50,977 nt of DNA from positions 1 to 50,977 of IMG/VR virus record IMGVR_UViG_3300024278_000005; one strand, given 5' to 3'. The notes beneath the pieces are model-generated. The model did no database searches, was not told the DNA's origin, and was given only the letters and a program-made list of their open reading frames with translations. This document shows, piece by piece, positions 22,219-29,856 of this stretch (its first letter is position 1; each line of letters begins with the position of its first letter). The stretch is from a virus. A program made the translations under genes and the position numbers.

Positions 22219-22989
22219 ATGTCTAATCTAGCAGTTTTTAAGTTCAGTTCCAATAATGTCCGAGTTGTGATGATCAACGGGGAGCCGTGGTTTATTGCAC
22301 GAGATGTCCTAGAAGCGCTTGGGTCAAAAAGTCGCTCCAACGATGTAAAAGCCATGGTAGAAGAGGACTTGGGAGAGGGGTACGTTACTGTCGTACCCCT
22401 TGAAACCGCTGGTGGGGAACAGCAGGTGGTAGCCCTCTCCGAAGCAGCGCTAACCATGGTTGTGTCCCGTTCTCGGACTGAATTGGGTAAGGCTATGAAC
22501 CGCTGGATCCATACTGAGGTTCTGCCTAGCATCCGCAAAACCGGGGGTTATGGGAAGCAGCAGTGCAATCTAATCTGGTTTGAGCGCCTGAAGCTTTACA
22601 AAGCCAAAACCAAAATCCCCGTGGGCTGGTTCTCTATTTTTGAGGAAATGACCCATGGCCTAATCGCAGAATTTGAACACGCCGGGTACAGCTTGCCTGA
22701 TGGTTCGATCCCTGATATTTCCGTGGGTAAGCACTTTTGCAAGTATCTGCGGGGGCTGGGGTACAGCACTGAGAAGGGTTCTGATGTGGTACAGGCTTAT
22801 AAGCATTTCTACCCTGATGGGCGGGTGGTAGATGCCAACATTTATCGGGATGTGCTGTTGGCTGAATACCGGCGCTGGTTCCAAGAAACCTATAAGCCCC
22901 ACCATCTACCGCAATACATGAAAGGCAAGGATCCCGCCTCACTGCCCACCCTTTGCGGTATGCTTGGCCTACCCGAAGGCTCAGTCTAG
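22219..22989 (+). CDS. BRO-type phage antirepressor-like protein
   Basis: A 256-residue protein. The N-terminal ~105 residues are a BRO-N domain: FKFSSNNVRVVMINGEPWFI, ARDVLEALG, a charged turn, and a C-terminal helix with RWIHTEVLPSIRKTGGY. BRO-N domains bind DNA in phage antirepressors and related regulators. The C-terminal part (118-256) is nearly the same as the C-terminal part of the Rha-type protein at 4395-5150, including PDISVGK-FCK and HFYPDGRVVDANIY. The start codon is preceded by AGGAG. A terminator follows. It is presumably a regulator of the phage developmental choice or of the host. Confidence 0.85.
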   Translation: MSNLAVFKFSSNNVRVVMINGEPWFIARDVLEALGSKSRSNDVKAMVEEDLGEGYVTVVPLETAGGEQQVVALSEAALTMVVSRSRTELGKAMNRWIHTEVLPSIRKTGGYGKQQCNLIWFERLKLYKAKTKIPVGWFSIFEEMTHGLIAEFEHAGYSLPDGSIPDISVGKHFCKYLRGLGYSTEKGSDVVQAYKHFYPDGRVVDANIYRDVLLAEYRRWFQETYKPHHLPQYMKGKDPASLPTLCGMLGLPEGSV

Positions 22990-23000
22990 GTAGCCCATTC

Positions 23001-23022
23001 GCCCCCGCCTTTGGGGGCTTTT
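23001..23022 (+). terminator. Intrinsic terminator
   Basis: GCCCCC pairs with GGGGGC around GCCTTT, followed by TTTT. It ends the 22219-22989 gene. Confidence 0.75.
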
Positions 23023-23043
23023 CCAACCCAAGCAGGAGACACT

Positions 23044-23577
23044 ATGTACACGATTCCAGCAATTCCTACCCGGTACAACGGGGTTAACTTCCGTTCCCGC
23101 CTTGAAGCAAAATGGGCGGCTTTTTTTGACCTTTTGGGATGGCGATGGGACTATGAGCCTGTGGACTTCCCTGGATGGATCCCGGACTTCGTGATTTATG
23201 GCAAGCACAAGCAGGTCTATGTTGAGGTAAAGCCTGTTACTGAAATAGACTGGAATGTTTGCAAAAAGATAGGTCTCGCAGTGGGCGAGAATGACATGGA
23301 GCTACTTTTGCTTGGACAAACAATATTCCACTCTAATGATTTCGATGGTACGCCTGCTATTGGATGGTTAAGAGAGTGGGGCTACTGGAGTGAATGCGTT
23401 CTCAATGAGTTCGATGAAGATGGGAATCAACACCCGATAGGGTTTGTCCATGCAGAAATTGGCTGGACTGATCGGATCACGGGACTGCACTCTGCCCCTC
23501 CAGGATGCTTTTCTAACGTCGCAGACTTTTGGAAAGAAGCTGGCAATAAAGTCCAGTGGAACCCCCGCCCGTGCTAG
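23044..23577 (+). CDS. Putative PD-(D/E)XK nuclease-like protein
   Basis: A 177-residue protein starting at ATG 23044, preceded by AGGAG. The frame is open to 23011, but that ATG lacks a good ribosome-binding site. The pattern is RYNGVNFRSRLEAKWAAFF, WDYEP, WIPDFVI, then YVEVKP. This is typical of a widespread phage family with a restriction-endonuclease-like fold: an early Glu, then Asp in PDF, and Glu-x-Lys in VEVKP. It may cut or process DNA. The substrate is unknown. The rest of the protein is acidic and aromatic. It lies upstream of two small overlapping genes. Confidence 0.7.
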   Translation: MYTIPAIPTRYNGVNFRSRLEAKWAAFFDLLGWRWDYEPVDFPGWIPDFVIYGKHKQVYVEVKPVTEIDWNVCKKIGLAVGENDMELLLLGQTIFHSNDFDGTPAIGWLREWGYWSECVLNEFDEDGNQHPIGFVHAEIGWTDRITGLHSAPPGCFSNVADFWKEAGNKVQWNPRPC

Positions 23578-23606
23578 CCTTAACCTGTCGTCAACAACGA
23601 ACTCCA

Positions 23607-23846
23607 ATGGAAGCAACTACCATCACCAACCTACCCTTTGAACCCAGTGCCGTCTATCAGGCCGCTTTAAGCCACGGAAAGACCACCACCCTTGTAGTCC
23701 GATGGTACGACTGGTCAATACGCCCTGTAGCCCAAAAGCAGGGCATCTACAGCAACGATGATGCCACCACCTACGCCCAGCGTTTGCGGTTCTATCGCCC
23801 TGACCTGGGAATCCAAGTGCGCGGGGGTCGCCGCTTATGCCGCTAG
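23607..23846 (+). CDS. Hypothetical small protein
   Basis: A 79-residue protein starting at ATG 23607 (MEATTITNLPFEPSAVYQAA). The longer frame from 23556 overlaps the previous gene and lacks a ribosome-binding site. It has a basic C-terminus (LRFYRPDLGIQVRGGRRLCR). It overlaps the next gene by 10 nt. No family was recognised. Confidence 0.6.
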   Translation: MEATTITNLPFEPSAVYQAALSHGKTTTLVVRWYDWSIRPVAQKQGIYSNDDATTYAQRLRFYRPDLGIQVRGGRRLCR

Positions 23847-24070
23847 CCATCCGATACAACAATGGGATCCTGGTGTTTGGGGAGACCGGGCAAATTGTGA
23901 TTGAGGCGGTTCACCCGGACTGCCAACTGGTGTGGCGCAGCCTGATTTGCAGCGATCGCAACCTAGACGTGGTGCTGATGCGTGGCACCCGTGAGCAGTG
24001 TGAAGTGATGCTGCGTCGCGTGGAATGCGCGATCGCCCTAGGGGAGCCGTTACTGCATCTGGTAGAATAA
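23837..24070 (+). CDS. Hypothetical small protein
   Basis: A 77-residue protein whose ATG lies inside the end of the previous gene. It reads MPLAIRYNNGILVFGETGQI and has a beta-rich core followed by a C-terminal helix. Probably co-translated with its neighbour. No family was recognised. Confidence 0.65.
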   Translation: MPLAIRYNNGILVFGETGQIVIEAVHPDCQLVWRSLICSDRNLDVVLMRGTREQCEVMLRRVECAIALGEPLLHLVE

Positions 24071-24094
24071 ATCCAATTTCCTGACTGTGCAAGC

Positions 24095-24134
24095 GAAAAG
24101 CCCCTAGGCGTGAACCCAGGGGCTTGTTTTTTTT
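24095..24134. terminator. Intrinsic terminator, probably bidirectional
   Basis: AAGCCCC pairs with GGGGCTT around TAGGCGTGAACCCA. Eight T follow on the plus strand and AAAA precedes, giving a short T-tract on the minus strand. It lies between the convergent 23837 and 24143 genes. Confidence 0.75.
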
Positions 24135-24142
24135 GGGTGGGG

Positions 24143-24400
24143 CTACATTGCAGAGACTTTAGCTATCCCTTGCTGGACTAGGGCGGGAACATCAGCGAGG
24201 GGGTGCCAGTCGTAGCGGCTTTGCCGGGTTTCTTCCGTGTTGTGCCCAATGGGGGCAAGCAACACCACGCGGGCTTCTTGACTCAGGATGTCTACCATGA
24301 CAGCCCCCCCATTTTCTAGATTGACTTGAAACATAGACCAGCCTAGATGGCGGGTTTCGTAGGCTTGGGTGATGGTTTGAATTAGCTCTTGAGTAGTCAT
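24143..24400 (-). CDS. Hypothetical small protein
   Basis: An 85-residue protein starting at ATG 24400. It has a helical N-terminus (TTQELIQTITQAYETRHLGW) and a beta core (FQVNLENGGAVMVDILSQEA). Driven by promoter module 11 and followed by a terminator, so it is a single-gene unit. No family was recognised. Confidence 0.7.
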   Translation of the reverse strand: MTTQELIQTITQAYETRHLGWSMFQVNLENGGAVMVDILSQEARVVLLAPIGHNTEETRQSRYDWHPLADVPALVQQGIAKVSAM

Positions 24401-24432
24401 GATTATCTTGCCTTGGTTGTCTTACATTTACT

Positions 24433-24481
24433 ATTAGACCATACTCCCTAGGGATTGTCAACACCCCTAGGGGAAATATTT
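24433..24481 (-). promoter_or_regulatory. Promoter module 11
   Basis: On the minus strand: AAATATTT (24474-24481), CCCCTAGGGG upstream, TTGACA (24456-24461), spacer with ATCCCTAGGGAG, and TCTAAT (24433-24438). It drives the 24143-24400 gene. Confidence 0.8.
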
Positions 24482-24489
24482 CTAGCCAC

Positions 24490-24513
24490 AAAAAAACCCC
24501 CAGGGTAGGGGGC
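24490..24513 (-). terminator. Intrinsic terminator
   Basis: On the minus strand CCCCC pairs with GGGGG around TACCCTG and is followed by seven T. It ends the 24528-24776 gene and abuts promoter module 11. Confidence 0.8.
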
Positions 24514-24527
24514 TGAGAGGAGAAGAC

Positions 24528-24776
24528 TTAAACGCCGGTGACACTCATGGCTATGGCGGTCAGGTCAGCCCATAGCGGGGAATCATGGGTGAACTCCGGA
24601 TCCGACACGATAGCGCAGGCCATCTCATAGGCCACGTCATCACTCAACTGCTCTAGCCGATCCCCGTAGTCGGTCATGAGTTCAGCAAGTTGGGGGTGTT
24701 TTTCGCTGGTGAACTCTCCCGTTTTTGGGTCACGGGTGATGGGGAAGATTTCGGTTAAGGGGCGTTTGGTGGCCAT
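24528..24776 (-). CDS. Hypothetical small protein, paralogue of the 4067-4297 product
   Basis: An 82-residue protein starting at ATG 24776, with GAGG upstream. The C-terminal half shares the AEL-x3-YGDRL and W-x4-AI-x-M pattern with the 4067-4297 product. The N-terminal third differs. It lies downstream of the helicase gene with 33 bp between them. It may be read from the same transcript. No family was recognised. Confidence 0.7.
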   Translation of the reverse strand: MATKRPLTEIFPITRDPKTGEFTSEKHPQLAELMTDYGDRLEQLSDDVAYEMACAIVSDPEFTHDSPLWADLTAIAMSVTGV

Positions 24777-24809
24777 ATCTATGCCTCATTGCAACGCCCC
24801 TATTGTACC

Positions 24810-26573
24810 CTATGCCGCACGGCGGAACAAACTAGATTCTTGGCTAGCAGCCAAAGCGCCGTTTAGCTCCAGTGTGGCACTTTCTAGGAACTCAGGGGGG
24901 TAAAGGTCTACTAGCTTTATGTATTGTGCCCTGTACGCCTCCTGACAGGCTTCAGGGCTTGCGGTAGCTTCGATCCCTAGCACTTGCCACCATGGGGTGA
25001 ATTGGGGGGCTTGCTGGCCAAATTCTGCGGCAAGGTGATGCTGGAGCCAGCGATCGGCGTTGCGTTGGGGGGCGTGGCGGCGCAGGTACTCTAGAAATTG
25101 GTGTCGAGTGGCGCTGGAGGTACGCCGTCCTAAACAGGCGTTTAGGTTCCAGTCCAGCGGGGGGATGTGCCCAAATTCCCGGTGAAATTTGTCAGCGGGT
25201 ACATCCGGGCTAGTGCGCCCCACCCATGCTTCTTTACGCCATTTCCGCAGTAGTTTAACCTTGCGGCGGTCTACCTTGTCCAGGAACTCACCTAAGTCTT
25301 CAAAGAATAGGTCAGGCTCTGGCTTATTGGGGTCAATGGGGAATAAATACCCACAGCAGGGGCAAACCTTGGCAAACGTGAATGTCCAGGTCTCGCACTG
25401 GGGGCATTGCTTCTGGGGAGCCGGATCCCCTGGTTTCTTGGGTTCAATCCGGTAATCCTGCAAGCCCATGGGGTTGCCATGGCGGGCGAGGTTGCCCCCG
25501 AAGTCCAAAAGCTTGTATTGGATCTTGCCCCTGAATGGCCTTGACCCGCGCCCTGCCACTTGGTGGAACAAGGCACGGGATTTAGTAGCCCGCACAAAAA
25601 GGATGGCAGTCAGGCAGGGCATATCGAAGCCAGCGGTGAGGCAACCCACCGAACAGATGCCCATGGATTCCCCGGATTTTACCCGCTCAAAGATGGCTTG
25701 CCGCTCTTTTTGGGACACCTCCCCCACGATGGTCTCGCAAGGGATTCCAGCGGCCTTAAACGCCTGTTCTGTAGCCAGGGCTTGTTCAACGGTTGCCCCC
25801 ACCATCATGAATTTCTCCCCAGAGCAAAGCTTCTGGTATTGGCTCACCACAAAGGCAAGGGCTTCCGGGCTAGAGGCTTGCTGTGCCATTTGCCCTTCTT
25901 TGTAGTCCCCATCGGAGCCAGTGCCCACTTCATCTAGGTCTAGAACACCGCCGATCGTGTACCCCCGGCATGGCACGGCACAACCACGGGCGATGACATC
26001 CGGGGGCTGTAGGGGTACGATCGCTGTCTTGAAATGCTCTCCCAAATACTGGCTCCGCTTAAGCCGCCACGGGGTTGCGGTTAACCCTAGGACGGGCACA
26101 TGGGGAAAGGCTTGGTCTATGGCACGATATGCCTTGTCATAAGCTGTCTCGTGCGCCTCGTCTAAGATAATCACTCCCAAGGGTTTAGGCGGGTTCAAAA
26201 GGCTACCCTGGTCAAGCCCTAGCAATTCCTCCATGGATTGCTTTTTGAGCCGTGCTTGCAATGTGGGAAGCATGGCCACAATCACTGGAGCCGTGGGATC
26301 ATAGGGGCGGTCTCCCTGTAGCACTGTGCAGGGGATCCCTAGGTCGCCAAGGGTTTTGGTAGTTTGTTCAATCAAGCAGTTGAGATGCACTAGGAACATG
26401 GCCTTTTTGTTTCTGGCCACGCAATCCTTGATCACGCTAGCGGCGGTGATCGTTTTGCCAGCGCCCATCACAGCTACCGCTAGAGTGCGGTTGTTGCCAC
26501 TGCGGATCTCTTCATAAAATCCTTTGATTAGGGATTGCTGATAATCCCTCAGTTCAATCTGTCTACTAGCCAT
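24810..26573 (-). CDS. Superfamily 2 DNA helicase with zinc finger and J-domain-like tail
   Basis: A 587-residue protein (the frame is also open from TTG at 26585, residue 1 in the numbering used here). Helicase motifs: Walker A MGAGKT (40-45), DEAH-box LDEAHE (141-146), TATP (169-172) and motif VI QVAGRGSRP (342-350). A zinc-binding cluster follows, CPQC (394-397) and CPCC (408-411). A C-terminal segment (532-565) with WWQVLGIEATASPEACQEAY resembles a J-domain helix II/III pattern, but its HPD is missing. It probably unwinds DNA during replication or recombination, like UvsW or RecG-class phage helicases. It overlaps the upstream 26566 gene and is in the initiator operon. Confidence 0.9.
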   Translation of the reverse strand: MASRQIELRDYQQSLIKGFYEEIRSGNNRTLAVAVMGAGKTITAASVIKDCVARNKKAMFLVHLNCLIEQTTKTLGDLGIPCTVLQGDRPYDPTAPVIVAMLPTLQARLKKQSMEELLGLDQGSLLNPPKPLGVIILDEAHETAYDKAYRAIDQAFPHVPVLGLTATPWRLKRSQYLGEHFKTAIVPLQPPDVIARGCAVPCRGYTIGGVLDLDEVGTGSDGDYKEGQMAQQASSPEALAFVVSQYQKLCSGEKFMMVGATVEQALATEQAFKAAGIPCETIVGEVSQKERQAIFERVKSGESMGICSVGCLTAGFDMPCLTAILFVRATKSRALFHQVAGRGSRPFRGKIQYKLLDFGGNLARHGNPMGLQDYRIEPKKPGDPAPQKQCPQCETWTFTFAKVCPCCGYLFPIDPNKPEPDLFFEDLGEFLDKVDRRKVKLLRKWRKEAWVGRTSPDVPADKFHREFGHIPPLDWNLNACLGRRTSSATRHQFLEYLRRHAPQRNADRWLQHHLAAEFGQQAPQFTPWWQVLGIEATASPEACQEAYRAQYIKLVDLYPPEFLESATLELNGALAASQESSLFRRAA

Positions 26574-26952
26574 GTTTTTTCTCAATTGCTTGGATTAACT
26601 TGATTTGCGCGGCTCCCCCATCCGCTGACAACCGCCACGCCTTGGGGTCAGGGCTTAGCCCTAAAGACTTTGCCAGGTCAATCACCTGTTGCTGGGATAG
26701 CCCATAAAAGGCACGGGTGTCTGACAAAGTCTTTAGCTGGAGGTTTTTGTAGTAGGTGTCTGTTTTGGGGCAGGTCACGGGATGGCTCATGGCCTCTATC
26801 AGCTTGTCCAGTTCATCCCAGCCCCAGGCGTTAAAGTCCCGGCCAATACCTAGGGATTCCGCTAGGCTTAGGACTTGATCTTGAGTCCAGCCCGCATCCT
26901 CCCTCAATCTGCGAATGCGGTTAAACTCCAGCGCTAGGTGAGGGGCTACCAT
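26566..26952 (-). CDS. Hypothetical protein with two related helical halves
   Basis: A 128-residue protein starting at ATG 26952. Two similar halves (about 10-55 and 70-125) share L-x2-L-REDAGW/RAFYG, T/LSQQQV-LAESLG/DLAKSLG and a trailing helix. This may be an internal duplication of an HTH-like unit, as in small DNA-binding proteins. It overlaps the helicase start by 8 nt and the 26946 gene by 7 nt, so it is operonic. The function is unknown. Confidence 0.6.
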   Translation of the reverse strand: MVAPHLALEFNRIRRLREDAGWTQDQVLSLAESLGIGRDFNAWGWDELDKLIEAMSHPVTCPKTDTYYKNLQLKTLSDTRAFYGLSQQQVIDLAKSLGLSPDPKAWRLSADGGAAQIKLIQAIEKKHG

Positions 26953-27548
26953 GACAGGTCTTCCTCGGTCGAAGGGGGTAGGGCATGAGTGATCACATCC
27001 ACGTCGATCGCCCCATCGCGGGGTTGGCTACCGGGCATCTGGTAGTTTTCGTCCAAGATATGGAGCCTTTTTTTTGTCTCCATGATTTCCTGGTGCTTCA
27101 AGGCTTGCCCCTCAGGGGTTCTGTAATACGCCATGGCGTACTGTTCTTGTGTCACTAGCCAGTCACAAAGACCTAGCAGGGTGAAATTACCAGCAAGGTA
27201 ATCCAGAGTCATCGCCACGCACTGCGACGTAGTGGTTTGGCGAATGTACTGCCAATCCAGGGGGGGAATAGTGCCCACTACACCCCTTGAAGCTTCAGCC
27301 CCTAGTCGGGGAAGGGATTGCACCCCTTTATCGGGAACGTTCACCTGAACATAGCGCCCATTGCATCCCGTAGCCTCACAAGTCCAAGGGTAGTCTGTGA
27401 CTTGGTACTCAGGAATCAGCCATTTTTTCAACAACCGGGTTTGGATAAACCCGCTACCTGCACAGCACAAGCAGGGAATTTCTTTATCCGTCTGTTTAAT
27501 CTCACGGGGGCGGCAAATGTCCCGCCAAGTCATTCCAGGGGTGGTCAT
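26946..27548 (-). CDS. Hypothetical zinc-binding protein
   Basis: A 200-residue protein starting at ATG 27548, with GGAG 6 nt upstream. It contains a CLCC...CEATGC cysteine cluster (about 26-62) that could bind zinc. A helical middle and an acidic C-terminus follow. It is in the operon with the initiator and the helicase, so a role in replication or recombination is plausible. No family was recognised. Confidence 0.65.
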   Translation of the reverse strand: MTTPGMTWRDICRPREIKQTDKEIPCLCCAGSGFIQTRLLKKWLIPEYQVTDYPWTCEATGCNGRYVQVNVPDKGVQSLPRLGAEASRGVVGTIPPLDWQYIRQTTTSQCVAMTLDYLAGNFTLLGLCDWLVTQEQYAMAYYRTPEGQALKHQEIMETKKRLHILDENYQMPGSQPRDGAIDVDVITHALPPSTEEDLSW

Positions 27549-27598
27549 AAGGGCTCCATTGCTGTTCCCCTACAGTATAGCAGACCGTTAAGGGAAAA

Positions 27599-28753
27599 TC
27601 AATAGGGGCGGGCGTAAATAGAAGGATCCATCGCGGGCATAGCCGCAAACATACTGGAAACCGGGGGGCAATAACCCGATTCAATGGCACGGGACATCAC
27701 GGCATTGACCACATCCCGGCCATAGAACATCCGATGGTAGCTGTCAGGGTAAAATTCATCCGCGATCGCCTGTACTTTCTTATCAAACTCAACGTAGGTC
27801 AACCCACTATCAAAAAACTCAGACATCCGCTCCCATGCGACCTCGATGTTATGTGCCCGCAGTTCCGCCACGTCCATGGGCTTGGCAGGCATCTCCACAG
27901 CCTTGCGGGACTCCACAAAGGCAAACCATTCCCCGGTTACCTTGCCGATGTTGTTCTGGCTAATAATCCAGGTCATGAGCCGCCATAGTTCGTCCCCATC
28001 TAGGTTCCGCTTGGTGCGGAGCAGGTTGGCCACAAAGGAAGAAAACTCAGCTTGCTCATCCGTGGACTTCCATGGGGCGGGGGCTGGGGGGCTGGGGGGG
28101 GTAGGGGGGGTCAATTTTTCGGCGGGCGCGGGGCCATTTAAATTTTTCTGTGATCTCTCCGATCGTTTTATAGGTTTTGGCTTTTGATCAACAGGAGAAA
28201 TAATCTCTGGGATCCCCGGTTCTTGAAAATTAGAAAAAGTCGCCGTCGCCTCTACTACTTCTTTTTCTTTTATTTCAGTCTTTATTAGATCAGTCTTTAT
28301 TGGGGGGTGCTTTTCCAGGTGTGGAAAATCGAGATCTGGGTTAGAAAAAAAAGGCGGTATAGGGGCTTGACAAATTGGCGCGGGTGTTGTATTTTTAGCG
28401 GCCTTTGCCTTTTTTTCTTTTTTGGCTTTTGCGGGTTGAGCGAACCCCTGGGGCTGGCGGAAGACTTGAGCCTGCCATCTGTACACCTGCCCAAGCGAAT
28501 CTACCAGACGCTCCTTTACCAGATAGCCCGCCCGGTACAACTCTTCTAACCCACTCTGAATAGAGGCAACCCCATCAGCACTCATCTTGGCTAACGATTC
28601 AGCCGTGAACTGGTATTTGCCCCCGCCCTTCATACTCAGGATTGCACCGATCAAGCCTTTCGCTTTCCAGGACAACGCCTCATCATAAAAGATTCCATTA
28701 TTGACGATAGTGTAGTCTTGCGTGGGAAGCGGATCCATGTGTACAATGTACAT
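27599..28753 (-). CDS. Phage replication initiator-like protein (winged helix)
   Basis: A 384-residue protein starting at ATG 28753, with AAGGATG 8 nt upstream. The N-terminal ~95 residues are a winged-helix domain (TIVNNGIFYDEALSWKAKG, FTAESLAKMS, LEELYRAGYLVKERLV), as in phage and plasmid initiators and DnaD-like proteins. A Lys/Ala-rich linker follows, then PDLDFPHLEKHPPIKTDLIK (139-158). A long Pro-rich linker is encoded by G-tracts. The C-terminal domain (about 230-384) is helical and may bind the helicase or primase. Its first codons contain the palindrome TGTACA-A-TGTACA. A decayed partial copy lies at 808-1032. Confidence 0.75.
   Translation of the reverse strand: MYIVHMDPLPTQDYTIVNNGIFYDEALSWKAKGLIGAILSMKGGGKYQFTAESLAKMSADGVASIQSGLEELYRAGYLVKERLVDSLGQVYRWQAQVFRQPQGFAQPAKAKKEKKAKAAKNTTPAPICQAPIPPFFSNPDLDFPHLEKHPPIKTDLIKTEIKEKEVVEATATFSNFQEPGIPEIISPVDQKPKPIKRSERSQKNLNGPAPAEKLTPPTPPSPPAPAPWKSTDEQAEFSSFVANLLRTKRNLDGDELWRLMTWIISQNNIGKVTGEWFAFVESRKAVEMPAKPMDVAELRAHNIEVAWERMSEFFDSGLTYVEFDKKVQAIADEFYPDSYHRMFYGRDVVNAVMSRAIESGYCPPVSSMFAAMPAMDPSIYARPY
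28265..28345. repeat. Copy 2 of the ~75-bp segment shared with 905-985
   Basis: It lies inside the initiator coding sequence. The TTTTCCA-n4-TGTGGAAAA-like core (at about 28312-28327) and TCGAGATCTGG match copy 1. Phage initiators often bind origins inside their own gene, so this may be a functional DNA site. Confidence 0.65.
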
Positions 28754-28796
28754 ACGAAGTCATCCTTCATAAGGTTTACAACTGGTAGCATACCAG
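28740..28796. promoter_or_regulatory. Two palindromes around the initiator promoter
   Basis: TGTACA-A-TGTACA (28740-28752) overlaps the first codons of the initiator. CTGGTA-GCA-TACCAG (28782-28796) overlaps a TATGCT-like -10 on the minus strand. Both look like repressor or autoregulation operators. Confidence 0.45.
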
Positions 28797-28851
28797 ACCA
28801 CGCCCCCAAAATCTAGCCCTTGACCGGGTGGATTCTGGGGGCGTTGCATTT

Positions 28852-29061
28852 TCAGTGCAACTCAAACTCCACCCATCCCCCGGCCTCGCTATACTCCACA
28901 ACCCCCGCCACCGCCAACTTCCGCAGTGCCACGCGGATCTCCATGTCCTCCAGTCCTGTGGCCAGCCCTAGGGTAGACAGGGACACAATGCCCGCGCTCT
29001 GGGTTAAAGCAGTGAGGACTTTTTGGCGGTTAGGGGTGCAGTGGTAATTTTGGTGCAGCAT
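28852..29061 (-). CDS. Small winged-helix protein
   Basis: A 69-residue protein starting at ATG 29061 (MLHQNYHCTPNRQKVLTALT). It has the winged-helix pattern NRQKVL-LTQ, then LSTLGLATGLEDMEIRVALR, then a beta wing. The frame also extends to a GTG at 29115, which overlaps the MuF gene stop. No good ribosome-binding site helps choose, so either start is possible. Probably a DNA-binding regulator. Confidence 0.6.
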   Translation of the reverse strand: MLHQNYHCTPNRQKVLTALTQSAGIVSLSTLGLATGLEDMEIRVALRKLAVAGVVEYSEAGGWVEFELH

Positions 29062-29111
29062 GGCGGGGGGATGTATATTGCTTGATCTTTTGTAGCTTAC
29101 CCCAAGGATTT

Positions 29112-29792
29112 TCACACCATGGGCGCATCAGAGGGGAGAGCCGTGGCCTGACGGCGCATAACCGTTTCCGCCAACTTGGATACATCCCCCCCGCCCTGCC
29201 TGTACTTCACCTTGCATTTGCAGTTGCCCCCACAGCGACAGGCATACCCCGGTGGCACAATTTCACCAATGGGCACCCATCCCCTGGTCTCGTATCCAGG
29301 GCAGTCTGGGCAAGGGTGGGCAGATTCCACGGTACGCCACCCTTCCGCAAAGCCATTTTCAGCGCGGTTCAATTGTTCAGCCCGGTTAAAAGCTTGCGTC
29401 ACATTGCCCGCTAATTGCTCAGCACGCGCCGCAAACTGGGCTGGGGTTATCTCACCCCGCCGCGCCTGTAGAGTGAGCTTCCTGAGGCTCCCGTATGCCA
29501 ATCGTGCCTGAGTTCCCAATGTCCCCAACTGCCGATCGCTCATTTGCGACACACCCCCCGCCCCCAAGGTCGCCTGTCGGGTCAGAGCGGGCTTTAGGGT
29601 TTCCCTGGCTAGCCGGGAAAATGTATCAGCAGAAATCTCTTTCCGAGTAGCCGCTTCCGCCAGTTCCCTTAGGCGGGTGCCCACGGATTCCACTTCCCCA
29701 TCCCGTAGGGCAATCACCTGAGACCGGGGCACCATACGTCCGGTGTCTGTGTCCCAATAACGCCCTAGATTTGGGCTAAATGCGATACTCAT
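29112..29792 (-). CDS. MuF-type phage head protein (minor capsid/head morphogenesis)
   Basis: A 226-residue protein. The C-terminal part (about 165-205) carries AEGWRTVESAHPCPDCPGYE, then PGYACRCGGNCKCKVKY. This Cys-rich layout is typical of the C-terminal domain of Mu gpF-like proteins, which join portal and head. The N-terminal part is helical. No other head gene lies beside it, which is unusual, since the portal is far away at 43976. The ATG at 29792 is the natural start. Confidence 0.7.
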   Translation of the reverse strand: MSIAFSPNLGRYWDTDTGRMVPRSQVIALRDGEVESVGTRLRELAEAATRKEISADTFSRLARETLKPALTRQATLGAGGVSQMSDRQLGTLGTQARLAYGSLRKLTLQARRGEITPAQFAARAEQLAGNVTQAFNRAEQLNRAENGFAEGWRTVESAHPCPDCPGYETRGWVPIGEIVPPGYACRCGGNCKCKVKYRQGGGDVSKLAETVMRRQATALPSDAPMV

Positions 29793-29856
29793 GGCTGTTG
29801 ACCCTTTCCGAATAGTAGGCTAGGCTAAATACAAGAAACTGAGCAAAGGAGCAAGT

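Noticed and set aside
23556-23846. Start at 23556 for the 79-residue gene
   Set aside because: It overlaps the previous gene and has no ribosome-binding site; ATG 23607 is more natural, though also weak.
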